Source: Sulfitobacter brevis | Lineage (GTDB): Bacteria; Pseudomonadota; Alphaproteobacteria; Rhodobacterales; Rhodobacteraceae | NCBI RefSeq assembly: GCF_900112755.1 | Contig: NZ_FOMW01000002.1 | Coordinates: forward strand, 337,029 to 401,028 | Reading direction: 5' to 3' | DNA: 64,000 bases | In this document: positions 33,594 to 43,868 of the stretch, piece by piece | Numbering within the stretch: the first letter of the stretch is position 1 | Layout of the letters: each line of letters begins with the position of its first letter | Translations under genes and position numbers: made by a program | Notes under the pieces: generated by a model | Database searches by the model: none | What the model was told of the DNA's origin: nothing | The model's input: the letters and a program-made list of their open reading frames with translations, nothing else

Positions 33594-35948
33594 TCAGTTC
33601 GGGATCAGGTCCGGCACGATGGTCACAATCGCCGGGAATAACCACAAGATTGCCAGCCCCGCGACCTGGATCATTACGAATGGCACGATCCCGCGATAGA
33701 TATGCGCCGTTGTCACGCTCGCCGGAGCCACCCCGCGCAGATAGAACAACGCAAAGCCGAAGGGCGGCGTCAGGAACGAGGTCTGCAGGTTCACCGCAAT
33801 CATGATCGTCACCCACTTGGGGTCAAACGTGCCGCCATAGATCACCGGCCCGACTATCGGGATCACGATGTAAATGATCTCCAGGAAATCGAGCACAAAC
33901 CCCAGCACGAACAGCACCAGCATCACAATCAGGAACACGGTCAGCTCGTTGTCGAAGGATTTGAGGAACTGCTGGATGTAGTGCTCACCACCAAAGCTGA
34001 TCACCACAAGGTTCAAAAGCTGTGAGCCGATCAGGATGGTAAAGACCATCGAGGTCACCTTGGCCGTTTCGCGCACCACCGGCGTCAGCACACCGCTGGT
34101 GTACAAGATCCAGCAGGCAAACAGCAGCCCGAACACCGCGTAGAGATAGGCAGCATAGGCCACAAAGAACGCAACCCAGGATTCTAAGCTCACGCCGTCT
34201 TGATTGATCCGCAGGTCAAAGTTCACCCCGACGAGGATACAGATCAGAATCGCCAGCGTTGACCAGATGATGATCCGCGGCGAGCGGTCCTGATCTTTCA
34301 GCTTGCGGTAAGCCGCCAGCATGATCGCCCCACCTGCCCCGAGCGCCGCTGCAGGCGTCGGATTGGTGATGCCGCCAAGGATCGATCCCAGCACTGCAAT
34401 GATCAGAACCAGCGGCGGGAACACCACACGGATCAGCTCATTACCCGAGCAGAGCTTGGTCGCATAGACGACGCCATAAAGGATTAAGATGAACGGGATG
34501 GTCATCAGCACGACCATCATTCCCGATGAGGTCACCGGCCCGATCAGCAAAATATCTACTAGTACCGCCAGAATGATCCCGACACCGCCGATGATCAAAG
34601 GCCGCGTATCCGACGAAGGTGAAACCCCGCGCCCCGTGGTCAGGAACAAGGTGAGCAGAACCAAGATAATCGCCGTGCCCGTCCCAATCGGGGCAGCCCT
34701 AGATATCTGAGCCGCACGCTTTTCAACCACGGCTTCTTCGCTGAGCTTTTCGGATTGGTTCAATCCCCCCGCGTCATTGATGGTTTGCTGTTCGACAAGT
34801 GCTTTGTCCCACGCCTCCTGTCCGTGCAGCGCGATCATGCTGGCCTGACATTCCTCACCGACGTTGGTGCGTAGGCTGGCGGCATCACCAATATCTGAAT
34901 AGCTCGACACCACGGTCGACTGGCTGCCAACTACACCCATATTGCCCAAAAGGATCGTCCCGACGATCACAAGGATCGGCGCGCCGAGGAACCATGTGAA
35001 GGCCTCGCCACGGGTGACTGGTTCGGCATTGGTCGGCCCCATCGGCACCGCAGGCGCCTTCTCAGGGTTCAGCAGCGCATAGCCGAAGGCGTAAAGCGCA
35101 TAGAGAAGTGACAACAAAATACCGGGCAGCAAGGCGGCCTGAAACAGCGTGCCGACAGAAACCACCGCAGGCTCGCCCAAGAAGGTCAGCGCATCGGTAC
35201 AACCCGCCTCAGTGGCGCGTGCTTCCTGCGCGGCAGAGTAAAGATCGCCCGCCAGCGTGCCGAGCAAAACAATCACGATTGACGGCGGAATGATCTGCCC
35301 CAAGGTACCAGAGGCTGCAATCACACCGGTTGAAAGCTCCGGCGAATATCCAGCGCGCAGCATCGTTGGCAGCGCCAGCAAACCCATTGTCACCACGGTC
35401 GCGCCCACGATGCCGGTCGAAGCCGCAAGAAACGCGCCCACCACAACAATCGAAACGGCCAAACCGCCCGGCAATGGGCCAAACACCCGCGCCATCGTAG
35501 TCAGCAAATCATTGGCGATCTTGGAGCGCTCCAGCGTGATGCCCATCAGCACGAACATCAGAACCGCCAGCAGTGTCTCGATCGACTGGCCCGCCAGCAC
35601 ACGCTCGTTCATCCGGTTAACGATAAAGCTGACGTTGCGGTCGAGGGCGACTTCCCAGCCCTGCGGAAAGACGGATTCGCCCATGCGCGGCAAATCGGGA
35701 TACCTAAACAACGATATAGTATCAGCTCTCACGCCGGAATTGACCAGATCGCGGTACATCTGGCTCGACTGGTCGATGGCCTGATGGATCAGCAATCCGG
35801 CACTGTCGAGTGCCGCGATAATGCCGAACGAAATGATACCCGCGCCGCCGATGGCAAACGCCACCGGAAAGCCCGAGAGAATGCCGCCGAACAGGCAGAC
35901 AAACACGATGATCAGGCCAATTTCGACCCCGTCCAGACCAAATAGCAT
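33594..35948 (-). CDS. dctM: TRAP transporter large permease subunit (DctM family, enlarged)
   Basis: 784 residues, against about 430 in ordinary DctM. The N-terminal part shows the DctM signature (LSGFPVAFAIGGAGIISFG, GTLGQIIPPSIVIVLLG). The ordinary fold is interrupted by extra membrane helices and a charged segment (about 330-560) before the conserved end (VLDFLEIIYIVIPIVGPVIY, TSFLTPPFGFALFYLRG). It forms the sodium-coupled membrane channel of a tripartite uptake system with the DctQ and DctP genes just upstream. Long DctM forms occur in TakP-type systems. Confidence 0.87.
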   Translation of the reverse strand: MLFGLDGVEIGLIIVFVCLFGGILSGFPVAFAIGGAGIISFGIIAALDSAGLLIHQAIDQSSQMYRDLVNSGVRADTISLFRYPDLPRMGESVFPQGWEVALDRNVSFIVNRMNERVLAGQSIETLLAVLMFVLMGITLERSKIANDLLTTMARVFGPLPGGLAVSIVVVGAFLAASTGIVGATVVTMGLLALPTMLRAGYSPELSTGVIAASGTLGQIIPPSIVIVLLGTLAGDLYSAAQEARATEAGCTDALTFLGEPAVVSVGTLFQAALLPGILLSLLYALYAFGYALLNPEKAPAVPMGPTNAEPVTRGEAFTWFLGAPILVIVGTILLGNMGVVGSQSTVVSSYSDIGDAASLRTNVGEECQASMIALHGQEAWDKALVEQQTINDAGGLNQSEKLSEEAVVEKRAAQISRAAPIGTGTAIILVLLTLFLTTGRGVSPSSDTRPLIIGGVGIILAVLVDILLIGPVTSSGMMVVLMTIPFILILYGVVYATKLCSGNELIRVVFPPLVLIIAVLGSILGGITNPTPAAALGAGGAIMLAAYRKLKDQDRSPRIIIWSTLAILICILVGVNFDLRINQDGVSLESWVAFFVAYAAYLYAVFGLLFACWILYTSGVLTPVVRETAKVTSMVFTILIGSQLLNLVVISFGGEHYIQQFLKSFDNELTVFLIVMLVLFVLGFVLDFLEIIYIVIPIVGPVIYGGTFDPKWVTIMIAVNLQTSFLTPPFGFALFYLRGVAPASVTTAHIYRGIVPFVMIQVAGLAILWLFPAIVTIVPDLIPN

Positions 35949-35966
35949 TGCAAGATGCCCCTTAGA

Positions 35967-36935
35967 TTAATGCGTGCCCTCAAAGGCTTCTTCGCCCTCG
36001 CCAAGTGTGTCCTTGTCGAGATATTTATTTTCGCTTTCGGGCCCTTCACGGAACTCCAACAACGCGCGGTAAAACACTGCAATCGCTTGCAGAATGACCA
36101 TGATGCAGAACGCACTCAGCAGCAGCTTGAACAAGAAATAGCCGTTGAATCCGTTGGGCGAGAAGCCGATGGTTTCGACGTTCCATTTCAACAAACGCGC
36201 CTTGCGCAGCAGCAGATCAAGCCGGTCCGAGGCCGACGGGTTCGGGGTGACCAGATGGCGCCACAGGAAGAACCAGCCGTACATCCACGTGACCACCGCA
36301 AAGGGGATCATGAAGAACAGCGCGCCAAACATATCGACGACCCGCTTGGTGCGGAATTTCGCGCCCGCATAGAACAGATCCACCCGCACATGCCCGCCCT
36401 GCACCATCGTGTAGGACACGCAAAGACAGACGACCAAGGCGTTATAAAGTTTCAACTCTTCGGCAAACCAAGAGATGTCGAACTGCAAGGGAATACCGAA
36501 GCCGAAGGAGATATCAGGCCGCGTGAAAATCCGCTGCATAAAGACGATGATGATCTGTTGCAGCACCATCAGCAGACCGGCCCAAGCAAAGAGCCGCCCG
36601 ACGCCATTGGCGAACCACTCCAGCCCGCGCACGCAGGCCCACATTATGCCGCGGTGCCAGAGCCCCACGACGGTCAGTACGATCAGCGCAAAGAGACAGA
36701 CAAAGAAGAACTCGACCGAACCGCCATAGTAGATGAATCGCATCAGCGACTGCGAGTCAGACCAGTTCAGCCACGATCCCGGCTGCACCACTGCGGCAAC
36801 CAGATTATACGGCGCTTCCAGCAGGTTCCCCAGAATGAACTGCACCATGCCACTGTCTTGGAACTTATCAAGGCAGCTTAGGTCAGCACCCTCCGCCGCG
36901 CGGAAAAATCCCGAACACACATCATCTTCGGCCAT
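35967..36935 (-). CDS. dctQ: TRAP transporter small permease subunit (DctQ family, enlarged)
   Basis: 322 residues from the ATG at 36935, chosen for the strong GAGGGGG site 5 nt upstream; the frame from 36998 lacks one. It has about five to six hydrophobic helices and the DctQ-type block SYTMVQGGHVRVDLFYAGAK. The usual DctQ has about 170 residues, so this one carries an N-terminal extension with extra helices. It bridges DctP docking to the DctM channel. The gap to dctM is 18 bp. Confidence 0.82.
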   Translation of the reverse strand: MAEDDVCSGFFRAAEGADLSCLDKFQDSGMVQFILGNLLEAPYNLVAAVVQPGSWLNWSDSQSLMRFIYYGGSVEFFFVCLFALIVLTVVGLWHRGIMWACVRGLEWFANGVGRLFAWAGLLMVLQQIIIVFMQRIFTRPDISFGFGIPLQFDISWFAEELKLYNALVVCLCVSYTMVQGGHVRVDLFYAGAKFRTKRVVDMFGALFFMIPFAVVTWMYGWFFLWRHLVTPNPSASDRLDLLLRKARLLKWNVETIGFSPNGFNGYFLFKLLLSAFCIMVILQAIAVFYRALLEFREGPESENKYLDKDTLGEGEEAFEGTH

Positions 36936-37065
36936 TGATGTCCCCCTCTCGAAGCGCACGGAGTTAGCCTCCGTTTTGCGCGTGTTAGCGTTTTGCACGC
37001 CTGTTGTTAAAGTGCGTCAGGGGCCGCGTCGCAACGCAGCCCCTGATCGTGCTTACCGTAAGAGC

Positions 37066-38154
37066 CTAGCCCTGACCAAGAACGCGCTGGCGCTGTTCGA
37101 CATAGTAAGCGTCGGACTTGGACAGCCACTCGGCGCTGGATTTCAGCGACTCTTCAAAGCTGTTGCGGATGTCGGCGTAAAGCGTGTCATCCATGTTTTC
37201 GTCCATCACCTCTTTGGAGGCAGCACCGAAGGCATCCCAAACGTCATCGGGGAACTGCATGGTTTTCACACCCTGCTGCTGCAGACGTGACAGTGCGGCA
37301 CCGTTGTTGGCCAGTGTCTCGGCCAGACCGGTGTGCGTTGTCGCCATGGATGCATACTCGATGATCTTCTGCTGGGCTGGTGTCAGCTCGTTGAAGACAT
37401 CAAGGTTCACCGAGGCGGTCAGGCCGGAACCTGGCTCGTGGAAGCCCGCTGTGTAGTAGATTTTTGCAACTTCCTGGAAGCCGGCGCGTTCATCGGCAAA
37501 CGGGCCAACCCACTCCAAGCCGTCCAGCGCGCCCGAAGACAGCGCTTGGTACAATTCGCCGCCCGGAATGTTCTGAACCGACGCGCCGAGCTTGCCCAGC
37601 ACCTTGCCGCCCAGACCCGGCATGCGGAACTTGAGGCCGTTGAAATCGGCGGCAGATTTGATTTCCTTGCGGAACCAGCCACCAGACTGCGAACCGGAGT
37701 TACCGGCGAGGAACATCTTCATGTTGAAGATTTCGCCGACCTGGTTGTGCAGCTCATGACCGCCGCCATGCAGGTACCAGTTGGTCAACTCTTGCGCGGT
37801 GCCACCGAACGGAACAGCGGTGAAATACGCCAGACCGGGGTGCTGGCCGATGAAGTAATAATCAGCGGCGTGATAGATATCCGCCTGCCCAGAGGAAACC
37901 GCATCGAATACTTCGAAAGCGCCCACAAGCTCGCCCGGTGCCTTTTTCTCGATGGTCAGCGTGCCATCGGACATCTCGTCGACCATGTTGTTGAAATAGG
38001 TCGCGGCGTCATCAAGGACAGCAAAGCCGCGGGGCCATGCGGTAACCATTGTAAGTGTGCGTTTGCCCTGCGCGTAAAGCGGTGCTGCGAGCGTCGTGGC
38101 GGCTGCAGCGGTGCCCCCCAGCGCAGACGTCTTCAGGAATGAACGACGGTCCAT
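37066..38154 (-). CDS. dctP: TRAP transporter substrate-binding protein (DctP family, TakP-like)
   Basis: 362 residues with a twin-arginine type N-terminus (MDRRSFLKTSALGGTAAAA) and cleavage probably after A-x-A. Conserved blocks are SQSGGWFRKEIKSAADFNGL, GLKFRMPGLGGKVLGKLGA and GLEWVGPFADERAG. These match TakP of Rhodobacter sphaeroides, which binds 2-oxoacids, and the Arg of GGWFRKE is the expected carboxylate contact. It delivers an organic acid, probably a 2-oxoacid, to DctQM. The start at 38154 follows a GGAGGAG-type site (complement of 38160-38167). Confidence 0.88.
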   Translation of the reverse strand: MDRRSFLKTSALGGTAAAATTLAAPLYAQGKRTLTMVTAWPRGFAVLDDAATYFNNMVDEMSDGTLTIEKKAPGELVGAFEVFDAVSSGQADIYHAADYYFIGQHPGLAYFTAVPFGGTAQELTNWYLHGGGHELHNQVGEIFNMKMFLAGNSGSQSGGWFRKEIKSAADFNGLKFRMPGLGGKVLGKLGASVQNIPGGELYQALSSGALDGLEWVGPFADERAGFQEVAKIYYTAGFHEPGSGLTASVNLDVFNELTPAQQKIIEYASMATTHTGLAETLANNGAALSRLQQQGVKTMQFPDDVWDAFGAASKEVMDENMDDTLYADIRNSFEESLKSSAEWLSKSDAYYVEQRQRVLGQG

Positions 38155-38394
38155 ATAGATACTCCTCCCAGAGAGAATGCCCGAGTTGCCCTGCGGCGCT
38201 CAGGTCGTTTCAAGTTGGGTCAGACTAACCGTGAAAATGATTCGGGGAATACCAAGTACTGCGTAGACGGGCACGTTTTGGGGCCAGATTTGGGAGAAAT
38301 AGGGAAAATAATGCTGCATTTTGTGGTCTGGCAACAGAATCGGCTTGGCGGTACGGGGTTTGATTCGCCGCCAAATGCGCGTATCGATTCGGGG

Positions 38395-39819
38395 ATGCGC
38401 CGCTTGTCCTTCCTTACCCCCGGTTACGCCCAGAAGCTGACGCTGCTGGCCTCGGTGCCGTTGGTGGTGGCGGTTGCGGCAATTGCCGTGCTGGTCGCAG
38501 TGCAGGCGCGCGCCTTGGCCGAGCGGGAAATCGCAACATTAGAAACCCAGCTTATCAACGCCAAGAAGGTCGAGCTGCACAACTACGTCACGCAGGCGCG
38601 CAACGGGTTTTACTATGTCTACGGCTCCGCCGCGCCGGATGATGCCGATGCCAAGCGCAATGTGGCGCAGATTTTGGCGGCAATGATCTATGGGCAGGAA
38701 GGCCAGTTTTTCGTGTATGATTATGACGGTAACGCTTTGGTCAGCCCGCGCCAGACCGACCGCATCAACAACAACTGGAGCGGCGAGACTGACAGCGAAG
38801 GCACGCCGATCACCGACACCCTGATCCAGATTGCCCGCGATGGCGCAGGCTATCACACTTATCTGTGGCCCAAGCCCAGCACCGGCAAAGAGGCGCGGAT
38901 GATCACCTATGTCACCTCGTTTCCGTCCTGGCAGTGGGCTGTGGGGACAGGCGTATTTATCGATGATGTCCTTGCCTCGGTCGCGACCGCACGGGCCGAT
39001 GTCGAGGCGCGTGTGCGCCGGACCTTTGTTTATATCGGCGCGATCACCCTCGCAGCGCTGCTGTCGGTTTTTGGGACCGGCATGGTCATCAACCTGCGCG
39101 AACGGCGGCTGGCCGATGCCAAACTCAAGCGGCTGACCCAGCGGGTGTTTGATGCCCAGGAAGAAGAGCGCGGCCGCGTCGCCCGCGAGTTGCATGACGG
39201 GATCAGCCAGATCCTTGTCGGCGTGCGCTATGCGCTTGATAACGCGCGGCGCAAGCTGGAGCGCGGCGATGCCAATGCGGCAGAGCCTTTGGGCAAGGGG
39301 ATTGCGTCGCTTGGCGAGGCAATATCTGAAGTGCGCCGCATCAGCCGCGACCTGCGCCCTGGTGTGCTCGATGACCTTGGTCTCGGCCCTGCCCTGAAAA
39401 ACCTGACCGAAGAGTTCGAGAACCGCACCAAAGTATCGTGTACCTTCAACACCGTGGTGTTTCGCAACCGGTTGGACAATGACGCCAAGATCGCACTCTA
39501 CCGGATCGCCCAAGAGGCGTTGACCAATGTCGAACGCCACTCCGGCGCGACCAAGGTGCAGGTCGATCTCCGCGGCCATCGCCGTGGTGCCACCCTGCGG
39601 ATCAGCGACAACGGCAAAGGTCTCAAAGCGATGCGCAAAGAGACGTCCCCCGGTTTGGGCCTGCGAAACATGCAAGAACGGATCGACCAGCTTGGCGGAC
39701 AATTGCGGCTGAGCGACGTACCCGATGGCGGGACCCAGATCGAAGCCACCGTGCCGCTGACCCACCTGCTGCCGCCCGAACGCCCCCTCAACGAGACCCC
39801 GAAAGTACCTGCCCAATGA
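38395..39819 (+). CDS. Cache-domain sensor histidine kinase (NarX/UhpB type)
   Basis: About 474 residues from the ATG at 38395 (MRRLSFLTPGYAQKL). An alternative ATG at 38311 has a better ribosome-binding site (AGGG) and would add 28 residues. A first helix (LLASVPLVVAVAAIAVLVAV) precedes a periplasmic Cache domain (GQEGQFFVYDYDGNALVSPR, FPSWQWAVGTGVFIDDV) and a second helix. The HisKA_3 dimerisation segment is EERGRVARELHDGISQILVG; the ATPase part has DNGKGLKAM and PGLGLRNMQERI. It is divergent from the TRAP operon, overlaps its response regulator by ATGA, and probably senses the transported acid. Confidence 0.87.
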   Translation: MRRLSFLTPGYAQKLTLLASVPLVVAVAAIAVLVAVQARALAEREIATLETQLINAKKVELHNYVTQARNGFYYVYGSAAPDDADAKRNVAQILAAMIYGQEGQFFVYDYDGNALVSPRQTDRINNNWSGETDSEGTPITDTLIQIARDGAGYHTYLWPKPSTGKEARMITYVTSFPSWQWAVGTGVFIDDVLASVATARADVEARVRRTFVYIGAITLAALLSVFGTGMVINLRERRLADAKLKRLTQRVFDAQEEERGRVARELHDGISQILVGVRYALDNARRKLERGDANAAEPLGKGIASLGEAISEVRRISRDLRPGVLDDLGLGPALKNLTEEFENRTKVSCTFNTVVFRNRLDNDAKIALYRIAQEALTNVERHSGATKVQVDLRGHRRGATLRISDNGKGLKAMRKETSPGLGLRNMQERIDQLGGQLRLSDVPDGGTQIEATVPLTHLLPPERPLNETPKVPAQ

Positions 39820-40466
39820 GCCGACGCATTAAAGTTATGATTGCAGATGACCATCCGATGGTCGCTGAAGGGATACAATCGATCCTTGAAAGCTATGACG
39901 ATATCGAGGTCGTGGGCGTGCTTAGCAATGGCCGCGAGGTGATTGACCAGTTGGAGACACTGGCGCCTGATGTGATCCTGATGGACCTCAACATGCCTGA
40001 ACTGGGCGGGCTGTCGGCCACCGAGATCGTGCTGGAGCGCCGCCCCGGCACACGGGTGGTGATCCTGACCATGCACGACAATCCCGAATATATCGCCTCC
40101 GCGTTGAGCCACGGAGCGATGGGCTATCTGCTCAAAGACGTGCCGACCGACGAAATCAAACATGCCATCGATGTGGTCATGGGCGGCGAGCGCTATCTTT
40201 GCACGGGCACCCAAGGTTCGATCGCGCCCAAGCAAGATGAAACCCGCGAGGCGCTGACCGACCGCGAGCAGACCATTTTGCTGCAACTCGCGCAGGGCCG
40301 TTCCAACAAGGATGTGGCGCAAGCACTGGATATCTCGGTCCGCACCGTCGAGACCCACCGCAAGAACATCAAACGCAAGCTGGGCATTTCCAGCACCGCA
40401 GGGTTGACGCGTTACGCGCTGGAGCACGGGGTATTGCAAGGCACCGGCCGCGCCATGGGGCGATGA
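39816..40466 (+). CDS. NarL/LuxR-type response regulator
   Basis: 216 residues. The receiver domain has KVMIADDHPMVAEGIQSILE and the phosphoacceptor Asp in VILMDLNMPELGG. The C-terminal LuxR-type HTH is LTDREQTILLQLAQGRSNKD followed by ISVRTVETHRKNIKRKLG. It overlaps the kinase gene by four bases and must be its partner. The likely target is the divergent dctPQM operon, whose upstream region borders the kinase gene. Confidence 0.9.
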   Translation: MSRRIKVMIADDHPMVAEGIQSILESYDDIEVVGVLSNGREVIDQLETLAPDVILMDLNMPELGGLSATEIVLERRPGTRVVILTMHDNPEYIASALSHGAMGYLLKDVPTDEIKHAIDVVMGGERYLCTGTQGSIAPKQDETREALTDREQTILLQLAQGRSNKDVAQALDISVRTVETHRKNIKRKLGISSTAGLTRYALEHGVLQGTGRAMGR

Positions 40467-40640
40467 TGACTATACGACTTCGCACAAATATTTGGGTCAA
40501 TGGGTCCAAGCCCCGGCCATCGCAGCAATCTTAGAACGAAAACAACCGGATTATTATAATTAAGTGCCGATACTCCGCACCCAAACGCAATATAATTACT
40601 CAAAACCCTCATTTTTTGACGAATAAGCCAAATTTGCCGG

Positions 40641-40669
40641 TTGACGACCCCAAAACCTGCCCATAATGT
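40641..40669 (+). promoter_or_regulatory. Sigma-70 type promoter of the ilv operon
   Basis: TTGACG (40641-40646), a 17-nt spacer and TAATGT (40664-40669). Spacing is ideal and both hexamers are near consensus. Transcription would start about 20-25 bp before the leader-peptide ATG at 40698. Confidence 0.65.
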
Positions 40670-40697
40670 CCGCTCAGCTTAACGGAGCCCTTTGACC

Positions 40698-40745
40698 ATG
40701 ACAGTACTCGTCGTCATTCTAGGATATACGCGCATGGGCCGGTAA
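40698..40745 (+). CDS. ilv leader peptide (attenuation)
   Basis: A 15-codon frame MTVLVVILGYTRMGR with GGAG upstream (40684-40687). Six successive codons encode Val, Leu, Val, Val, Ile, Leu, the end products of the pathway of the following acetolactate synthase genes. It lies between a promoter and a Rho-independent terminator. This is the classical leader for ribosome-mediated attenuation: stalling at these codons when branched-chain amino acids are scarce would prevent termination. Confidence 0.85.
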   Translation: MTVLVVILGYTRMGR

Positions 40746-40797
40746 CGGTTAACCACAATCTTTCCCATGCGCCCCCGTCAAAACCGGGGGCTTTTTT
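40730..40797 (+). terminator. ilv attenuator: terminator hairpin and competing upstream stem
   Basis: Terminator: GCCCCCG (40771-40777), 7-nt loop, CGGGGGC (40785-40791), then six T (40792-40797). An alternative 9-bp pairing, GCGCATGGG (40730-40738) with CCCATGCGC (40764-40772), shares two bases with the terminator's left arm. The first arm lies over the end of the leader peptide. Ribosome position on the leader would choose between the two folds. Confidence 0.8.
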
Positions 40798-40832
40798 ATG
40801 CGCTAACGAAATATGCTGTACGGAGCACGCAG

Positions 40833-42584
<1,752 letters not shown>

Positions 42585-42586
42585 CG

Positions 42587-42626
42587 CGCTTTCTAGAAAG
42601 AAAGCGGTCAGGAATCTTTGGATTCC
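42587..42626 (+). other. Two tandem hairpins between the acetolactate synthase genes
   Basis: Hairpin 1: CGCTTTCT (42587-42594), loop AGAA, AGAAAGCG (42599-42606). Hairpin 2: GGAATC (42611-42616), loop TTTG, GATTCC (42621-42626). Neither has a T tract, so mRNA processing or stability control between the two subunit genes is more likely than termination. Confidence 0.55.
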
Positions 42627-42653
42627 GATACGAGACTAAAAAGGAATTAAGAT

Positions 42654-43214
42654 ATGTCCGCCCTGAAATTGAAAAAAGGCGCTAATTCGCACTCTGCCTA
42701 TAACCTGAAGCCCAATTTTTCGGACGTCATCGAAAAGCATACCCTCGCGGTATTGGTCGAAAACGAACCCGGTGTGCTGGCGCGTGTGATCGGGCTATTC
42801 TCCGGTCGCGGCTATAACATTGACAGCCTTACCGTGGCCGAGGTTGATCATACCGGGCACCTGAGCCGCATTACCATCGTGACTTCCGGCACGCCTCAGG
42901 TGATCGAGCAGATCAAGGCCCAGCTTGGCCGGATTGTGACCGTGCACAAGGTGAACGATCTTACGGTCGAAGGCCCTAGCGTCGAGCGTGAGTTGGCGAT
43001 GTTCAAGGTTGCGGGTAAAGGCGATCACCGCGTTGAAGCGCTGCGCCTCGCAGATATTTTCCGCGCGAACGTAGTCGATAGCACATTGGAAAGCTTTGTG
43101 TTCGAGATCACTGGCGCACCAGAAAAAATCGACGCGTTTGCGGATCTGATGCGTCCGCTGGGGTTGAGTGAAGTTGCCCGGACAGGCGTCGCAGCCCTGT
43201 CGCGCGGCGACTGA
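42654..43214 (+). CDS. ilvN: Acetolactate synthase small (regulatory) subunit
   Basis: 186 residues. An ACT domain at about 28-100 starts TLAVLVENEPGVLARVIGLF and SGRGYNIDSLTVAEVDHTGH, the usual site of valine feedback binding. The ALS_ss_C domain follows (REVEL-type segment read here as VERELAMFKVAGKGDHRVEA). It activates the large subunit and confers inhibition by valine. The start ATG at 42654 follows AAAGGAATT. It could equally be called ilvH. Confidence 0.92.
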   Translation: MSALKLKKGANSHSAYNLKPNFSDVIEKHTLAVLVENEPGVLARVIGLFSGRGYNIDSLTVAEVDHTGHLSRITIVTSGTPQVIEQIKAQLGRIVTVHKVNDLTVEGPSVERELAMFKVAGKGDHRVEALRLADIFRANVVDSTLESFVFEITGAPEKIDAFADLMRPLGLSEVARTGVAALSRGD

Positions 43215-43272
43215 TTTCTCGAAACTGAAGATGGGCCGTATGTTGCGCAGCCCTGCGGCTCCGTCCCTTTCC

Positions 43273-43629
43273 TTAGGGTCGGAGCGCTTCTTGTGACCAC
43301 GGCGCGGTGCAATTGGAAACGTCACAGATTTCTCTCGGCCGGAATAAAACGATATCCGCGGTCCGGCTCACCGGTTGCCCCGCTGCACAATTGCGCAAGG
43401 TTTCAGGCAAATCAGCGCAAGCTTTCTCAATTACCAGCGTAGGGTCATGCGCCAGACGCTGCCGGCTTTGCGAGCTGATAGTAAACTCCACCATATCGCC
43501 CGCATCAAAAACTGTGCTTTCGGACGAATGGGCTCCTGTCACTTCGTAATAGGCAAGATCACCTTGGTCCTCGCACCAAAAGACCGCTTTGCCTTCAACA
43601 GGATCGCTCCAGAGGACAACACCAATCAT
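43273..43629 (-). CDS. Hypothetical protein, beta-rich
   Basis: 118 residues beginning MIGVVLWSDPVEGKAVFWCE. The opening G-V-V-L-W-S-D-P-x-x-G-K-A-x-x-x-C-E-D-Q-G-D resembles a cold-shock-like or OB-fold pattern, but the RNP motifs of true cold-shock proteins are absent. Three to four cysteines occur without a clear metal motif. It is divergent from the HTH regulator at 43869, with a cluster of palindromes between them, so the two may be co-regulated. I do not recognise a family. Confidence 0.6.
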   Translation of the reverse strand: MIGVVLWSDPVEGKAVFWCEDQGDLAYYEVTGAHSSESTVFDAGDMVEFTISSQSRQRLAHDPTLVIEKACADLPETLRNCAAGQPVSRTADIVLFRPREICDVSNCTAPWSQEALRP

Positions 43630-43719
43630 ATTTGGACACCTTCAAAAATGCAGTCAAATGCAATGGTACCAACTAATTAGCATATAGCGACAGCCGAAAC
43701 GGCTTCGTACGCTTGCAAT

Positions 43720-43768
43720 TTGTGTCACATTACGTAGCGTAATGACGCTATTTAGCGTCAGGTCACAA
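43720..43768. promoter_or_regulatory. Nested palindromes between divergent genes (operator cluster)
   Basis: Perfect repeat A: ATTACG (43729-43734), TAG, CGTAAT (43738-43743). Perfect repeat B: TGACGCTA (43743-43750), TT, TAGCGTCA (43753-43760). An outer pair TTGTG (43720-43724) and CACAA (43764-43768) brackets both. A small separate hairpin, AGCCG-AAA-CGGCT, lies at 43692-43704. The location between the hypothetical gene and the HTH regulator suggests operators. Confidence 0.6.
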
Positions 43769-43868
43769 CCGAATTTGCTTGCGCGCCTAAAAACATTGTG
43801 GACTTGATCAACCATTCGGGAGATAATCGGTGACTGACGATCATATCGTTTCGATAAAAGGTGAAACA

